From positions 26,395,732-26,459,731 of the forward strand of contig OU744449.1 of assembly GCA_916610825.1 (NCBI GenBank): 64,000 bases of DNA, in the 5' to 3' direction. The translations under genes were made by a program, and so were the position numbers. Positions within the stretch are counted from its first letter, which is position 1. Each line of letters begins with the position of its first letter. This stretch comes from Haliclystus octoradiatus (lineage: Eukaryota; Cnidaria; Staurozoa; Stauromedusae; Haliclystidae). Below are positions 33,901 to 48,900 of the stretch, in pieces. The notes below the pieces were generated by a model. That model saw only the letters and a list, made by a program, of their open reading frames with translations, was not told the DNA's origin and ran no database searches.

Positions 33901-36900
33901 GATACAATGATTGGCTATAAAGTTTTGCTATTACGCATGGCGGTACAATCTAAAAGCCTGATTGTTGAACTTTTCATTTTGTTCGGGATACGTTGCTAGC
34001 TTTCATTTGGAGGAAGGGTTTTGTGTATTTAAGAGTTTTGACCTCTTTCGTTTACGCGTTGGTTGCTTATTCAAAGTTTTCCTTTCTATGAATGAAAATT
34101 CCTTGCTATCAAGCTAAGAACTGATGTAAACGAAATGTGAAATATTTCCAAAAATTTCAATTCAGTGAAAATTGGGAAGTATGTTTTTGAATTGATATTT
34201 TGTGCAAATTCTTTCAATAAACTGTACTAACGAGGTTTTTGCTGGCTTTTTTACTTGCAAGCTTTAGGATTTATTTTAAATGAACACTTTGAGAAAATGT
34301 AGAAAACTCAATACTGGTATTTACAAATTTAATGTATTTGAGATTTTGTTACTTGCTATAGGCAATGCTTTATTATAATTAAATGTATGGGTTGTTAGAA
34401 TATAATACAATAAAATAAAATACAAGCATTCAATAGAAGTACCTTTTCTTTTTCCTTCTCTACGTATTCCAGATAAGCAGTGCTACTTCGATTGAGCAAA
34501 TCTTTTGTAAAACTTCCATTTAACAAGCGAATATTCATCCCTATTTGAATGGATCCTGTAAAAAAAACAAGTACAGCATAATAAATATTTCCTAACTATA
34601 TCATATGCCCACAATGTTGCTTCAGAATATAGCCTAAACGACTTGAAACATATTTAAGAAATACCTTACAAACATGTTCATAATTTGAATTGGCAATTGG
34701 TAACGCAATTCGTGAGTGAAAGTCAATTTATCTGCCCTATACAATGTGTACATAAATGCTGGGTCAATATATAAATGATTTACTGATTCAAAAAGCCTGC
34801 AGTCACTAATACAAATTTGAAATACGCCTTCTACTACAGACAAACATCATTTGATTAGAAGCATCACACCGTTTTGATTTTTCATTTCTCCACAAACCGG
34901 GTAAGCTTGCAGCTTTTTTTCACCGGGGTGGTTGGTTAATTTGTTAGTATTTTGAAGAGCTTGTGTGCGTTTAATAGCCGGATGCCTTTCCCCACGCCGC
35001 CAACCTATAGTGCTCCTCTCCAGTTCATTTGCCTGCAGAGCATATACACCTATATGCTCTATTATATATTTGTTTTATTCGAAGAATTCCAAGACAATTT
35101 GCTTGGGATGCTAGCAAATATCTGTCTGTTCCTATTTCAAGAAAATGTCTTCAAGCTTTATAAGAATAGATTTGTAAGTGCATTTTGATAGTTATTAAAA
35201 ATATTAACATGAAACTCTTTGAATAATATTTAATTCTCATCATAATTTGCATTATCTTTGTTTACTAGGGTAAAAAGATTAATTATGAGGCTATAAAATG
35301 AGAGTCAAAAATGAAACATTCTAGATTTCCGCAACTTCAAGTTTCACACCAGAAGGTGATCATCAGGCGATTTATTTCAACTAATTATGACGCTATACCT
35401 TCCCCATGCCCATCAAGTACATTTAACGGGTAATTGAAATCTGATAGTCTGTATGCATACATGTAGCAAAAAGACCCAGCTATCAGTGAGATACAAGTAC
35501 ATCGTATTAGTTAACATACCGTTGCATTGATCTATATTGCATGCTTTTGACTCTTGAAGGTTTCCATTACATTCATTTCCTCCATATTGTGGCATAGGGT
35601 TAGAACATCTTCTCCATCTTTGCATTGATCCTCCATCACAAAGAACATCACATGATGACCATTCTGACCAATCAGAGAATTTTCCGTCAACTGAAATCAA
35701 TTAAGGGATCATCCGATTGGTTTAGATGTGAATAGGTTCTTCGATAATGATTAAAGAAAAAGGAATCCACAATAAAATATTCGATTTCGTTCTATGGGAA
35801 AAATTAATGTCATTGTCGAGTTAGAGCATTTAATAGAAATTCCATGGATATACAGGAAATGCAATCAATTTTGCAGACTTGAAATGATATCAATATTACA
35901 ATTATGAATGATACATAAGAAGTATGCATGGATTGTAGATTTCTGTTGATATGGTACAATGTATAATAACGAAATTGATTTGATCAATCTGATTGGTTTA
36001 GAATTGTGACGCCAAATAATCATATCAACGAAGAATAAAATCAGTTTCGAAAACGCAATCCATCTTGCAGTTCGAATTTGATAACACGATTGAGAACCTT
36101 CAATTTGATCAGGAGTTTTTAAAAACGGTAACTTACGAATAAGAAAGTAATAAAGTAATGCCGGGAGTAATGTAAAAGTTCATAAAAGTGCGATAGTTAT
36201 TATACAGAGAAATTGGCACACAATTTTCTATGAGCTTTTTATATCTGGCGCACGAGAGGCATGTAAGAACAAACTCAAAGGCAGAAATCACAAACCACTA
36301 CGGCGAGTGATTTTCTGATACCGTCTCTTTTCCTCCCTACGTGCCTTTTGCTCTCAAATATCAAGCGCCTAATATCAATAACTCTAGGAAACTGCGTGCC
36401 AATTCTACAATGTATAATGTAATCGATGTGTCTTGTTTTGAAATATTCACATTATATAGTTAAACGCAAAATAAGAAAAGAGCTTTTCACTCCAAGAAAA
36501 GAGCAGGAATTTTGCAATAAGTGTGAATTGGAATAACATTTCAAGAAACTTTTTATATGTGTTAGACAACATTTTTCTGTAATACGAATGAGTTTGACCT
36601 CATTTCAAGTAGATGGATTTTCTATGCATATAAATAAAGCCTAATAACAGTTGCTAGAAGGGGATTTCATACTTTGGCATGCTTCATTTTAAGTAGATGG
36701 ATTTTCTATGCATATAAATAAAGCCTAATAACAGTTGCTAGAAGGGGATTTCATACTTTGGCATGCTTCATTTTAAGTAGATGGATTTTCTATGCATATA
36801 AATAAAGCCCAATAACAGTTGCTATAAGGGGATTTCATACTTTGGCATGCTTCATTTTAAGTAGATGGATTTTCTATGCATATAAATAAAGCCTAATAAC

Positions 36901-39900
36901 AGTTGCTAGAAGGGGATTTCATACTTTGGCATGCTTCAGTATTACACCATCGTGTTTCTTCATTTCCTCCATCACAATCAAGGCCTCCATTCATCGGAGC
37001 AGGATTATCACATAAACGATATCTCATTATCACACCACCAAAACACGTTTGTGTACATTGCGTCCACGAATTCCATTCAGACCAATCACCATTTACTACG
37101 AGAAAGAAACTATCACTTATAATCTGATCCATAACTTGATCAAATATATTAATAATGCAAATGAAATTTCTTTTTTCATAAGCAAAATAACTATTTCACG
37201 CAAAAGCTGACAGAAAATATATTTATTAATGAAGAATAACGTTTCGGGTTCTTAACTGAGCCCATTTTCAAGTCAATTACAAGGTAAAAAAGTAATCTAG
37301 TTTTCACATAATAAATAGATATAATAAAAATGCATCCTTGCGGATGAAATTCACGAAAATATTTTTGATCTTATTGAATAAGATTGTCCATTCAGTCAAG
37401 GATTCAGTTATCTAAGGAAAATCATTTCAAAGAGCAAACAATCGAATTTGTCTCCTTGCGGCGACGTAATAATAACTATATAATGAGAAATGGAATGATT
37501 TACAGTACATACATTCCAAACCGAAAACGTTGATGCATATATTTCATAGCAAAACAAAATTACCTGATACTGATGATTATTTCAAGTGGCATTTCAAATA
37601 CTGATACTTATATAACTAATGCATATAATATTATTTTGCTTGTTTCTAGTAAATAACTTTTTCAAATTGGAATATTATTACATTAAAAATATTGATTTTC
37701 GCTGGTTAAAAAGGACTGCATTGAAAACTATTATTAAAAAGGTGTTAATGGAGCCAACAGTATGCCTTATAAATAATGTTGAATTGTATATCACGGATAT
37801 TGGGAGATGATAGCATATTAAATGATTTTTGTAGCATTCCACAACTTAAAATACTCAAAATCCTTTTATCAAAGACTGTTTGCGTTGCTAATTAAAATAT
37901 GTGAAAATATATTTGTAAAGCCTGGTTTCCATATATAGCAAATTTGCCTGCGTCGTTGCCTGCCACATTTGCCTGGGTCACAGCCGTAGACATTTAATGA
38001 TCTTTTTTCTATTGTTTCGACCGGATATCATTTGTCTTGCCTGACTGATTTCAAAGTTGGAGTGAGTTCATGCGGCAAATTTGGAGTTGGAGGGCAAAGT
38101 TGGAGTGAGTTCGCAGGCAAATTTGCTATATGGAAACCAGGCTTAATTGTATCTTTTTCAACAACATTAACCTTGATACTATCTATTTTTTGTTTCATTG
38201 AATTACAACTTCGCATATACAAGGCAAACCAGCTTGATAACTACATGCACAGTTATAAAGATGCAGTTACACAACAGTTTTTAACGTGTGATCCAAGAAA
38301 TCAAAAGAAGGGAATATTTGGTTCTAATTCTCCAAAAATCGTTAAGAACATTTGAGTCTCAAATGAATTTTACAGGTAACTTAAACCGTATGTATAAAAG
38401 ACAAAAGAATGATGCTCTGCTCGTATGATGACAGTTTGATGATCGTGAAATAAACACGTGAAACTTGGAGTTACGGAAAGGCTTTGATGAATCTTTGTCT
38501 CAATTTTGTATTATGCTCTGTTTTAACAAACATTGAGCACTTTCACATATATATATTTTACCTTATATTACATTATTAAAAGACAAAAGAATGTAACTCA
38601 CATTGGCATACACTACGATTACATATGACTCTTTGTCTTTCTTCATTAGTACAAATGTTTTGTTGAAGGCATTCACGGTATCGTTGTTTAATACTTATGC
38701 CACAAGTTTGGTCTGTTGTGAAAACACAGGCACTCCATATTGTCCAGACGCCTGACACAGATGAGTTTGAAGTTCCTTGAAGACATTTTGAAACATTTTA
38801 GAATGTATGGCAGACATTTTACATTGTTGAAATAAGTTGGTCATCAATTTTGAAATGATCATGCATATGATCAGCAATATATTACTAGCATTTGAGTGCT
38901 TTATTCTAGCCCCCGGGGGGGGGGGTCCAAGTGCCGCATTGATGGGGGGAGGTGCCACTTTGGAAACATGTGAAGTCCCAGAAATCCTTTAAAAGCTACC
39001 CAATTTGTTTTAAAATCTTGAAAATGCTACCCAAAAAGTCCAGAGAGGTTACTTCCATATAGGCTCTATGCTGGGATGTTCAATGTTTTGGAGGAAAATT
39101 CAAATCCAGTTTTCAGTTTTTAGCCTTCAATTCTCTAGAAAATGGAAATGGGACCCAAAACGTTTAATATTCTAAAATTTCCTACCAAAAAAGTATATTT
39201 CTCAGCTAGAATATGGACGCAAAAAAGTGGCACGTCCCCGTATACTAGCAGTATGGGAGTTACCCTCCGGGATTCTAGCTTCCCCTGCGGAGTCTCACAA
39301 CATCTTTAGGTAGCAATTTGTGATAAAACGCAGGTACTTCGCATTCCTAAAGTAAAAAATAATTGTATTCGTAAACTTTATTTTTTAAATTTTTCTTTTA
39401 TTTTCTTATTTTATAAATTTGTATTTTTTGATTCCATTCCATAATTTACAAAAGCAGTATATATAAAAACGTATTATAATTAATTAAATTAAATTCTGTA
39501 TTCTATTCAAAATTCTTAAACTAGTATAAATATGCCTGTATTCCAATCTTTTACGTATAGTATTAAGCCAATTGAACTATATTGCCAGACCGAGGTAAAT
39601 GTTTTGGCAGATGGATTATTAATTTGCAAAATATACGTTAAAAAAGAATCGAATTCATAATTTTCAGTGTGTGTGAGGATGGAAATTAATTATACCACTT
39701 ATATATATTGAGATCAAGCAGAGGAGAATATGGTAATTTCATGTGCATGATTACCTTCACAGTTTATATGGCGATTGCACTCTTGGTAATCATATGCTGA
39801 ACCGAAGCAGGTCAAAATCAAATTCCTTGGGCAGCTCCTTCGTCTTATCATAAATCCATCTCCACATGTCAAATCACAAGCACTCCAAGGGCCCCAGGTT

Positions 39901-42900
39901 TGCCAAACTATAATTATTAAAACGTAATGATGTTTGTAAAGGTTGAGACAAGAAAATGCTGATATCTAATACCGAATGGTTCACCCCATATGTTTAGATC
40001 CGATATGGTTCAATCCGATATTTCTGATAGGAAACTGCATTTAGAGATCATTTCAATTTCTCTCAGTTGGATATTATTATCGGATGGGCTGGTTATTCTT
40101 ACGATTTCTGTTCCTCGCATCACCTAGCGTGAGACGACCAGACCATCCAAACAAAGTTGATTTACAATACATCATTCATCTACATAATATACCTGTGATA
40201 TTTTCATTTGTATAACCATCAGACTCATTATAAGTTGGTTGGTGGGTGGTGGATGGAATTGCGGTGGTGTTTGGAGTTGAGTCACAGTCATCTGTGCAAT
40301 TGAGAGAATCTTAAAGATAAAATTTGTAAAGCAGTATTATAATATATGTCATTTTGGATACAATATTCAATTCACCATTTTCTATACCTGTGATATTTTC
40401 ATTTGTATAAACTTCAGACTCATTGTAAGTTGATTGCTGGGTGGTGGATGGAATTGCGGCTGTGGTTAGAGTTGAATCACAGTCATCTGTGCAATTGAGA
40501 GAATCTTAAAGATAAAATTTGTAAAGTAGTATTATAATATATGTCATTTTGGATAAAATATTCAATTCCCCATTTTCTATATACCTGTGATATTTTCATT
40601 TGTATAAACTTCAGACTCATTGTAAGTTGATTGCTGGGTGGTGGATGGAATTGCGGTTGTGCTTAAAGTTGAATCACAGTCATCTGTGCAATCGAGAGGA
40701 TCTTGAAGATAAAATTTGAAAGTAGTATTCAATAGTAGTATGTCATTTTGTATACAATAATGATTTCATCATTTTTCATCCATTTGACAACATTTCCAAA
40801 ATTAATAAAAATAATGCTTTCAGCCATATATATTTGTTATTTAGAGTCATCCAGCAAGCACAAGTGCTTGTTTATTTGAGTGATATCACGAATCTACGGA
40901 CAGATACAAAGGCCTGGTCCAGATGCCGTTCTGTACACTTACGGATCCTATTATGCTTTAATGAAAAATCAAAGATCGGCTTCAGAACAGCATATGAAAC
41001 GGAATGAGAACGCCGTTGAATTGGATTGTGCTCAGGCGTTCCGAGCATTCTGTAACCTGTTTCGAACGACTCAGTTAGATGGGAATTTATGCATAAAATT
41101 CGCTGAACGGCATCTGAAACCAAATTATTGATTTAGTCGGTCTGGAGGCGTTCTCAACAGGAATAGAATCATTCATCGTCATCGTCATCGTCATCATCAT
41201 CATTATTTATTCATTCAGGACCTGATGTTTACATAGAACGTTTTTCACAGGACTGAATGATCGGTACATGTACAGAACAGCGTAAATTTTAACATGCTTC
41301 ATTATATGGATCATTGGTGTGCTGACTGGGTGCAACGCTTAACATACAGTATTTCCAATTGAAAACAAGGGCAAACTACAGTCTAACCTGCTATAACGGT
41401 CACCTCTATAAAGCGGCCACATGTCTATAGTGGTCACTCTTGGTATGTCTAAATAAGTATTTTCTATTGAATCAAACCTGTATATAAAGGTCACCTGTTT
41501 ATAGTGGTCAATTTATCTACCTCTGTCAGCTGGCTGTTATATACAGATTTTACTGTACTCTAAACGCTGGCTGGTTTGAAAAGATCTCCATAATAATAAA
41601 TTTGAATGATTAATAAACTTTCAAATAACAACTTTAAACTTGACAACTTTTAAACAACTAGAAACGATAAACAAACTAAATAAACAGGTTAATAATATGT
41701 AACTTTATATTATCTAGGCTTAAAAATAGATTAGAACTATAATTTTAATGTATATCTGATACAGTTTAAAACAGGTGCTGTTCGCTCCCATTATTACTGA
41801 TGCCATTGACCTCTTTATTGTTATATTTATCACTTACTACGTTTATATTTGCATAAGAATCCACACGTCTCTCCATCGACATCGCCATTGCAATTAATAT
41901 CATTCCATTGACCGTTGAGCATAGCCAAGCAGCCTTCCATTTTCTGCTCTTTTTTCGCACTAGGTTCATTTGTTGACCAATTTGTGAAACTGAACGCTGC
42001 CCCATCTTCCCATTCCCATACATAATCGCCATCAAAATCTTGACCTCCAATAAATACATTACATCTTCGATGATTCTTTGTCACAACGGTTGCTGCAAAT
42101 TCATTTGTTTTCCTACTATTGATACTCGCTATCGTAGCATTCATATCGTCACATTTCTCTTTCGCTATATGCCATGTAACTTTAGGCATTTTATTATAGC
42201 TCCAACATTCATCATTGAATGGTTCAAAGGTATTTCTGCAGCTTTCATATACAATAGCTACATAGGTAACAAAAGCACTTAAGATAACAGAATGTTGCAG
42301 CTGGTGACAGAATGAACTATGTGTAAATTTGGGTTTACTCGTTAGAAATATTCAAATTCAAAATCTTTACTTTATTTGTTGTATCAAGTGCTTTTTTAAA
42401 TACTTTGTAATGTCATCTTGCCATAAACGAATTAGAAATTTTTGAGAAAAATAAGCATTCGACAAATTGACTTGTCAAATCTTGAAAAATGGAGATTCAA
42501 TGATAATTAGTGAATAACTCATGGCCAAGACGAATGAATGCGAGATGATCACATTATCAATCGATTATTCGTCCATAACAATCACAAATTTGGACATCGT
42601 ATTATTATGGTCGAGCAAATGCTTGATATAAAGACTGTAATAGTCAACTTCATGAAAAAAGTTCAGATAATAATTTTGGCGGTTGACCCTACACAGTCGT
42701 CATTCTGTTAAACTTATCGTTCATTTGTAGCTGAAATAGGAGCATGTTTTTTGTATCTATGCTGAGCAGAATAGAGTTTGAGCATAAAAGGTGCTGCATC
42801 ATAACACTGACCAGCTGAAATAAACTACAGTGAAAACATATGTTACACTGCTGTGCAATCTTATATTTTGCATCATAAATGGTACCTTTTGGTTCTGTCT

Positions 42901-45900
42901 GGTTCTCCATCATTTCACATGTGTCATCACAAATAGTCAACTCGTGGCAATTTGTCCACCCTAAAATAGTGTTATCATTAGCTTAATAAATTTATCATCA
43001 AGCTTCGCATAATTAATGCTGCTTATGACACAATCATTCACCTTGCAAGTGAGCATTCTCCTCTAGCGAGACTATTATTTATAGATTTATATATACACAG
43101 ATAATGTATTCAGAAATGTTAAAAGCACCCAGACTTCTGCTGAAAGTTACAATTTGATTTCATCTGAGGGGAGGGGTCTGTGTATCACCCGCCATTAGTC
43201 TAGGGCCGTGGCATGTATGACCCATTTCTAAATTCGATATTGTCTTAATTTTCTTGAGACATAATGAATCATTGTAATTTCAGTGAATATGCTGGGATTT
43301 TTGTTCCTGATTAAATTATTAATGTTGCGTTTTTTAGAATGAGAGGAATAGGCCTTGTCCCAAAAGGATATTTCAGCGTTTAAAACAAGAGAACTGTTAT
43401 TTTCTCGATATTTAGTTAGAAGTGTTAAAACGTTGGAACAAATTGAATAGTCCAAACGTTGTAAAAATTAAATTGTGATGTGTTGTGGATCTTTCATGCT
43501 GATATGTTATCAATTAATTGTTCAATTGCTGTTATCTTCCTACTTTTCTAATCAATTTATTCTCAAAACAACTAAAAACATTATAGAGTTAAGCAGTTGA
43601 TTTTCCTTTGTCAAATGAAATTTATACTTATGTACCTGGACAATACCCACTTCTGCAACTTTCATATTCTATACTTTCACCAATACAATCGTTACCGGAA
43701 CCGCAGTCTCTCATCCTCACTGTAGTTCCCAGTCCACACGTTGAATTGCAATATGACCACAATGTCCATTCATTCCATTGCGCTGCAACTAGTAATAATA
43801 AAATTGGGTAAAATTACTAAAGACTATACATATTGAGAAATACGTAATCAAGTTCAAGAGAAAACAAAAGTTTTCATCGATTAAAAAGTCAATTACGGAA
43901 ATCGAATGAAATTGAGCCATTTGATTGGTCGAATAAGGTCAAACTCAGGTCAATTCTAAACTCTTATATCTATAATCGGTATGAAAGACGTGACAGATAA
44001 TTTGATCCATAAACAAAGATAATATTATTGTGAAAAAATATCCTAACAAATGCATCTAAACAAGATATGTTAAAGCACTAACTAGCCGCATATTTATAAC
44101 TGCATGCTATGGAAATCGTATGCCTTGCCCGTGGCATGCTTATATGTCCGTACATTGATGATCGCAGGAATAGACGCCACCATCTAGGAGTCTCGGATAA
44201 GGCTCTTGAGTCATCTTTGTTCCGATTCCTCTGAATTACAAAACATTGAGCACTCTCAAACACATGTGTTTACCTTATTACTGTAGTATGAATAAACTGA
44301 TGATGATGTAAATATTAGGTACCAAATATTGACAGCAAAAGTCAGTGGCAACAGTTTTCTAATTTTATTTTCTTGCTCAAACGTCTCGGTATTCCTCTGT
44401 ATCCATTAGAAAACTGTTGCCATTGTCATTTGCTGTCGACTGCTTTAAAAAGACTTTTAATCATGATGTAAATAATCGACGAAAAATAAACTTCCAATTA
44501 CCTGGTGAATACTTGCAAATGTATCCAATTTCTGCTTTAGTTTCATTACATAATATCTGATGCCAGCCATTAGTAGTTGCAACAACACAATCATCATTCT
44601 CTGGATTTCCACTTGGGGTAATACCAACTGCAGACCAATCACTGTATGTATATGGATATCCATCTAACCATGTGTAGCTTCCTTCATTGTCCATATCATT
44701 CAAACCGATAAAGTAATCATTAGGATAAATGTCACTTGTGAATACCTGTTCTTCTGTAGAGGTGATGCTTGCGAGAAAAGCCTGTTTTTCAATGCATCTG
44801 TCTTTTGCTATTGACCAACTGATATCATTTTCTCTTCCGAAATACCAACAATGTTTACCAAACTTATGAAAATCATTTTTACATCTTATAACTTCTTCAC
44901 CTATGAAAGCAATTATAAATTTAAAATTATAAATTTTCTTAAACAACCAAAAAGATAAATCTACATAATCCTACTGTCTCATGAGTAATAATACGATGTT
45001 TGAGATGGTGATAGCTGGATAATTTTCGTCAAAAGCTTCGTCACGCCTTTACTTAATATATAAATGTTTTACATCGAACAATGCAACGCTCAATCTAATG
45101 GCTCACAAGGTGTTATTGGCCTTATAGTTGAAACAGATATACCCGTATGGAGTCTTTTCTTGCGCAAAGATATCACCATCATTGAATTCAACGCTAATTT
45201 ACTCGGATTTTATGTCAAAGACCACACATTACATGTATATACTTCATACTAAGATAATCATGAAGAGCGACCTTAAATTCTTATAAATCAGATGTTCAAA
45301 ATCTGATCTGATAATGTTATTTAAAGTCTTACAACAATTTAGTAGATTTACAGCTTAGTACTCTCGCGAAAGATTCACCTATGATACAAGTAGTTAAATG
45401 TAAATTAGAATTAATGAATCTAACAAACACTGTAAAATAATATATAAACATTCCTATCTCGTTTAATAAAATTAGTAGTACTATATTACTTCAATTCTCA
45501 AATTTGTAAGTGCTTCCTTCAGAATTGTATCAGCTTCTCTATGAATAACTGATGATCTATGAACTTTACAATTAAAATAACCCTTGTATAGCTAATGTAA
45601 CGATTATTTATATATTAATCTATTTATTTAACTTGAAATTCGAATAGAAAATGAATGCATGGATTTAGCTATTCTCTTATTTGTCTTGGATATAAGTTGA
45701 TATCATACCTCTTTTATTTTTGCAGATGAAACCAAAATTTGGCAACGTCCAATTGCTTGTTGTATCGTGGAATTTCCCATTAAGGAGGATTGCGTATGAT
45801 TGATCTTTGGTGTGTGGCTCTCCGTTATTCCAGTTTAGATAAGTAGAATTACTACCATCAATCCAATTATATATCTTTTCAGTTCTATATGAAATATCTC

Positions 45901-48900
45901 TTAAACCAATGTCATAAAAAAATGTTGGATCTGCCATTGCTAGAACAAAATTATTTTCATCTATATTTCTGATCGATGCTAACGTGGAGTTATGTTCTTC
46001 ACAAAGTTGTTTTCCATCTTCCCATTCCAGATTAGCATGTTTTTTAAATAGCCAACAATTTTCTTGGTATTGCACAAACCCATCAGAGCAATCACCAGAA
46101 GATATCTCTGCAAAATGAACGCTATGTATTAATGAAAATGATTAATGATACTGTAGTGGCAAAAATATAGGAGGTTCTAGAAAAGGAAACAAACCTATTC
46201 GAAGTTCGGGATTTCACTAGTTTAATTTTCGATTTCCAGACAAAAATACTTAAAAAATCAAACTGATGAAAATCCGAGTTATAAGAAAGACTTTGCTCGT
46301 CAGCGGCGTATTTTCCAAACTTCTAATTCACTTCTGAGGTATCTATAGGCCTTCAGCCACATGGCGTTTCAATTTTTAAAGCTCTAAATGCGATACATTG
46401 CTCATAAATTGCAATTAAAAAAACAAAAACACGTCATTTCGAAGTGATAATGACTGCGTTGCCTTTGTTTTCTTTCTTCTGTGTTGAAGAAATAAACGAC
46501 CGCAAATAAAAATACGAAAAAGTCCGAAGTCGACGAATTTTAACTTATCAATCCTTTTATAATACTGTTGGAATATGATGTTAACAACCACATCCAGTAA
46601 GATTGTTCTATATTCAAGGATAATCGTCAAAGATAAGCCAAGCTATATAACAGTACACTCTGAGATTCACACCATACGCTGATCAATAATGCAGGCGATT
46701 GATTTCAACATTCCATTTTAGTTTTAAAAGACTCATCTTTGTGATCACCTCATTATTTACCTTCATTTTTGAAAACTAAATTCTGTAAATGAATACATTA
46801 GCAGAAGGCACAGAAGGTGCACTATCACTACCTCTTAATTTTATAAAAAACTTTAATAAATTACCTGATGATCGCTTAGGCGTGAAACTTTAAGTAACAA
46901 AATGAATGTCTTATTTTTGACTATTTTCAATTGTAAAAACTAATATATATATAATAAAGATAGATTTATCTATCTATCTTGAGTACCGACTGTCTGATGA
47001 TCGCACATTGCGTGAAACTATCGTAACAGAAATTAAGAAATTAGAATTGACAATTCTTACTTTTGTATCTTGTTATTTATGATTGCTTAATATTATTCAA
47101 GGCATTTTTAAAAGTATAGATACTGTTTTTGATTGTACAACATCTGATTGCAAGTTATTCCAACTTTCTGATTGTGCGATTAAGAAAAAGTTATACCAAG
47201 TGTCTGTTTTGGCTGCTGTATCAATCCTCAGCTGTGAATATCATGGCTACCTGTGATTGTTTTAATTTGTTCAAAATTTGAAAAGAAATCTCTCGAAGTA
47301 TAGATATGTAACAATTTAAAAGCAAAACATAAGTGCAGTAATTTGCGTTGACATTCAAGGAAAAATTGCAGTTTTAAATGTTTTAAACGGTCTTGGTAGC
47401 TTGAAATAATGTCTGGACAATGTCGTGCAAATATTCTGCGAGTGAATTGCTTCTGTACTCGCTCCAAAGTGATTATATATTTTGCTATTTTTTAGGGAAT
47501 AAACCCGTGTTGCATATTCAAGTTGTGCATTCTATACCTTCACATATAGTTTGGTTGCAATGTTTTAATTCTGTCGGGTTACCATAACAGCCATAACTCA
47601 AACATTTTCTTGATCGTAATCCGCATGTTGCACCACAAAGGTTCCAATCTCCCCATGCTGACCAATCTGAATAAAAAAACCAAATTAATATATGATTTCT
47701 CTTCATCTTCACATTCAGTAATCACAAAATAATAACATGATTAGCATAGTAATAGTTAGGGTTAATCCATTAATGTATCTATAAGTGATATTCATTTGGA
47801 TTAACTGAGCCATGAAAAAGCGGCTCTACATTTATATATGTATTTGAAATTTAGAAAAAATTTGCAAAACAACTAACATACAGAAGGCAATAATTGCGCT
47901 GACTCTATATGCGCTGACTCTATATTTGACCAAAGTTAGGATATTTATAAGGATGCATAACCATAAAAGCTGTGTAAGAGCTACCCTAACTGACAGCATG
48001 TAGAGAATATACAGCTTTTGAAGTAGGGATTTTCAAAATACTTTATTTGGTACCATAATTTAGGAATGGGAATGGATTTCTTAATTACTTGATGCAAAGG
48101 TATTCCAACATGTAGAGGTTACGATTTAAATAGGTTACACCTTTCAATGAATTATCCCACAATAATCAGGATCATCAGATATGTTTAGTATCTACAACAT
48201 GGCATGAAGGTGACATGTAACTATAGAGGATCAGTATTCCATGTATCTAGAACTCAAGATATCACGTTAACGCACTGCGTGAGAAAATGTCCAAGTAGAT
48301 GAGAAATTGATCTAGAATGTGATACGAAAATATGACGTATTCCATTTGGCATCAATGTGCCCAGCATCTACATCATATCCAACTTTGTAATTAATGAATT
48401 TTCTAAAATAATTATATCGAATATTGTAAGCATAGAAGGAATGAATCAGGAAATTAATTTATTTATGTTTGCAACTTATAGAATAGATAGATGATGAGTT
48501 ATTGTAATGAATTTTGCTGTTATTCTGATAGATTATTTTCTAATTTTGTCATAAATAGATCTATCTTGAAAAAAAACATTAAAGAAAATTGAAAACCCTA
48601 ATTGAAAAAATGTGTTTCGATAAAACAAACATTTTTATTAACAAAAACAAAATGAAAATTGGAACAAACATCATGACAGAGGTGACGAAATGAGATTGTT
48701 TCATTTTATCACGTACTTTATAGTAAGTTAGTATCTAATTCATAGTCATGTATATAGTAACATTTGCATTCTATTATCCTCTGCTTTAAAAAACATTGAG
48801 CATTGTAAATAATTCATGGAAATCATCTTTCAATTACCTGGTGAATATTTGCAAATGTATCCAATGTCTGCCATTGGTTTACTACATTTTATTTGATACC

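Noticed and set aside
40872..41131. Overlapping open frames on both strands
   Set aside because: Open on both strands in a GC-richer patch with short inverted ends (GATGCCGTTC/GAACGGCATC); more likely a transposon remnant than a gene.
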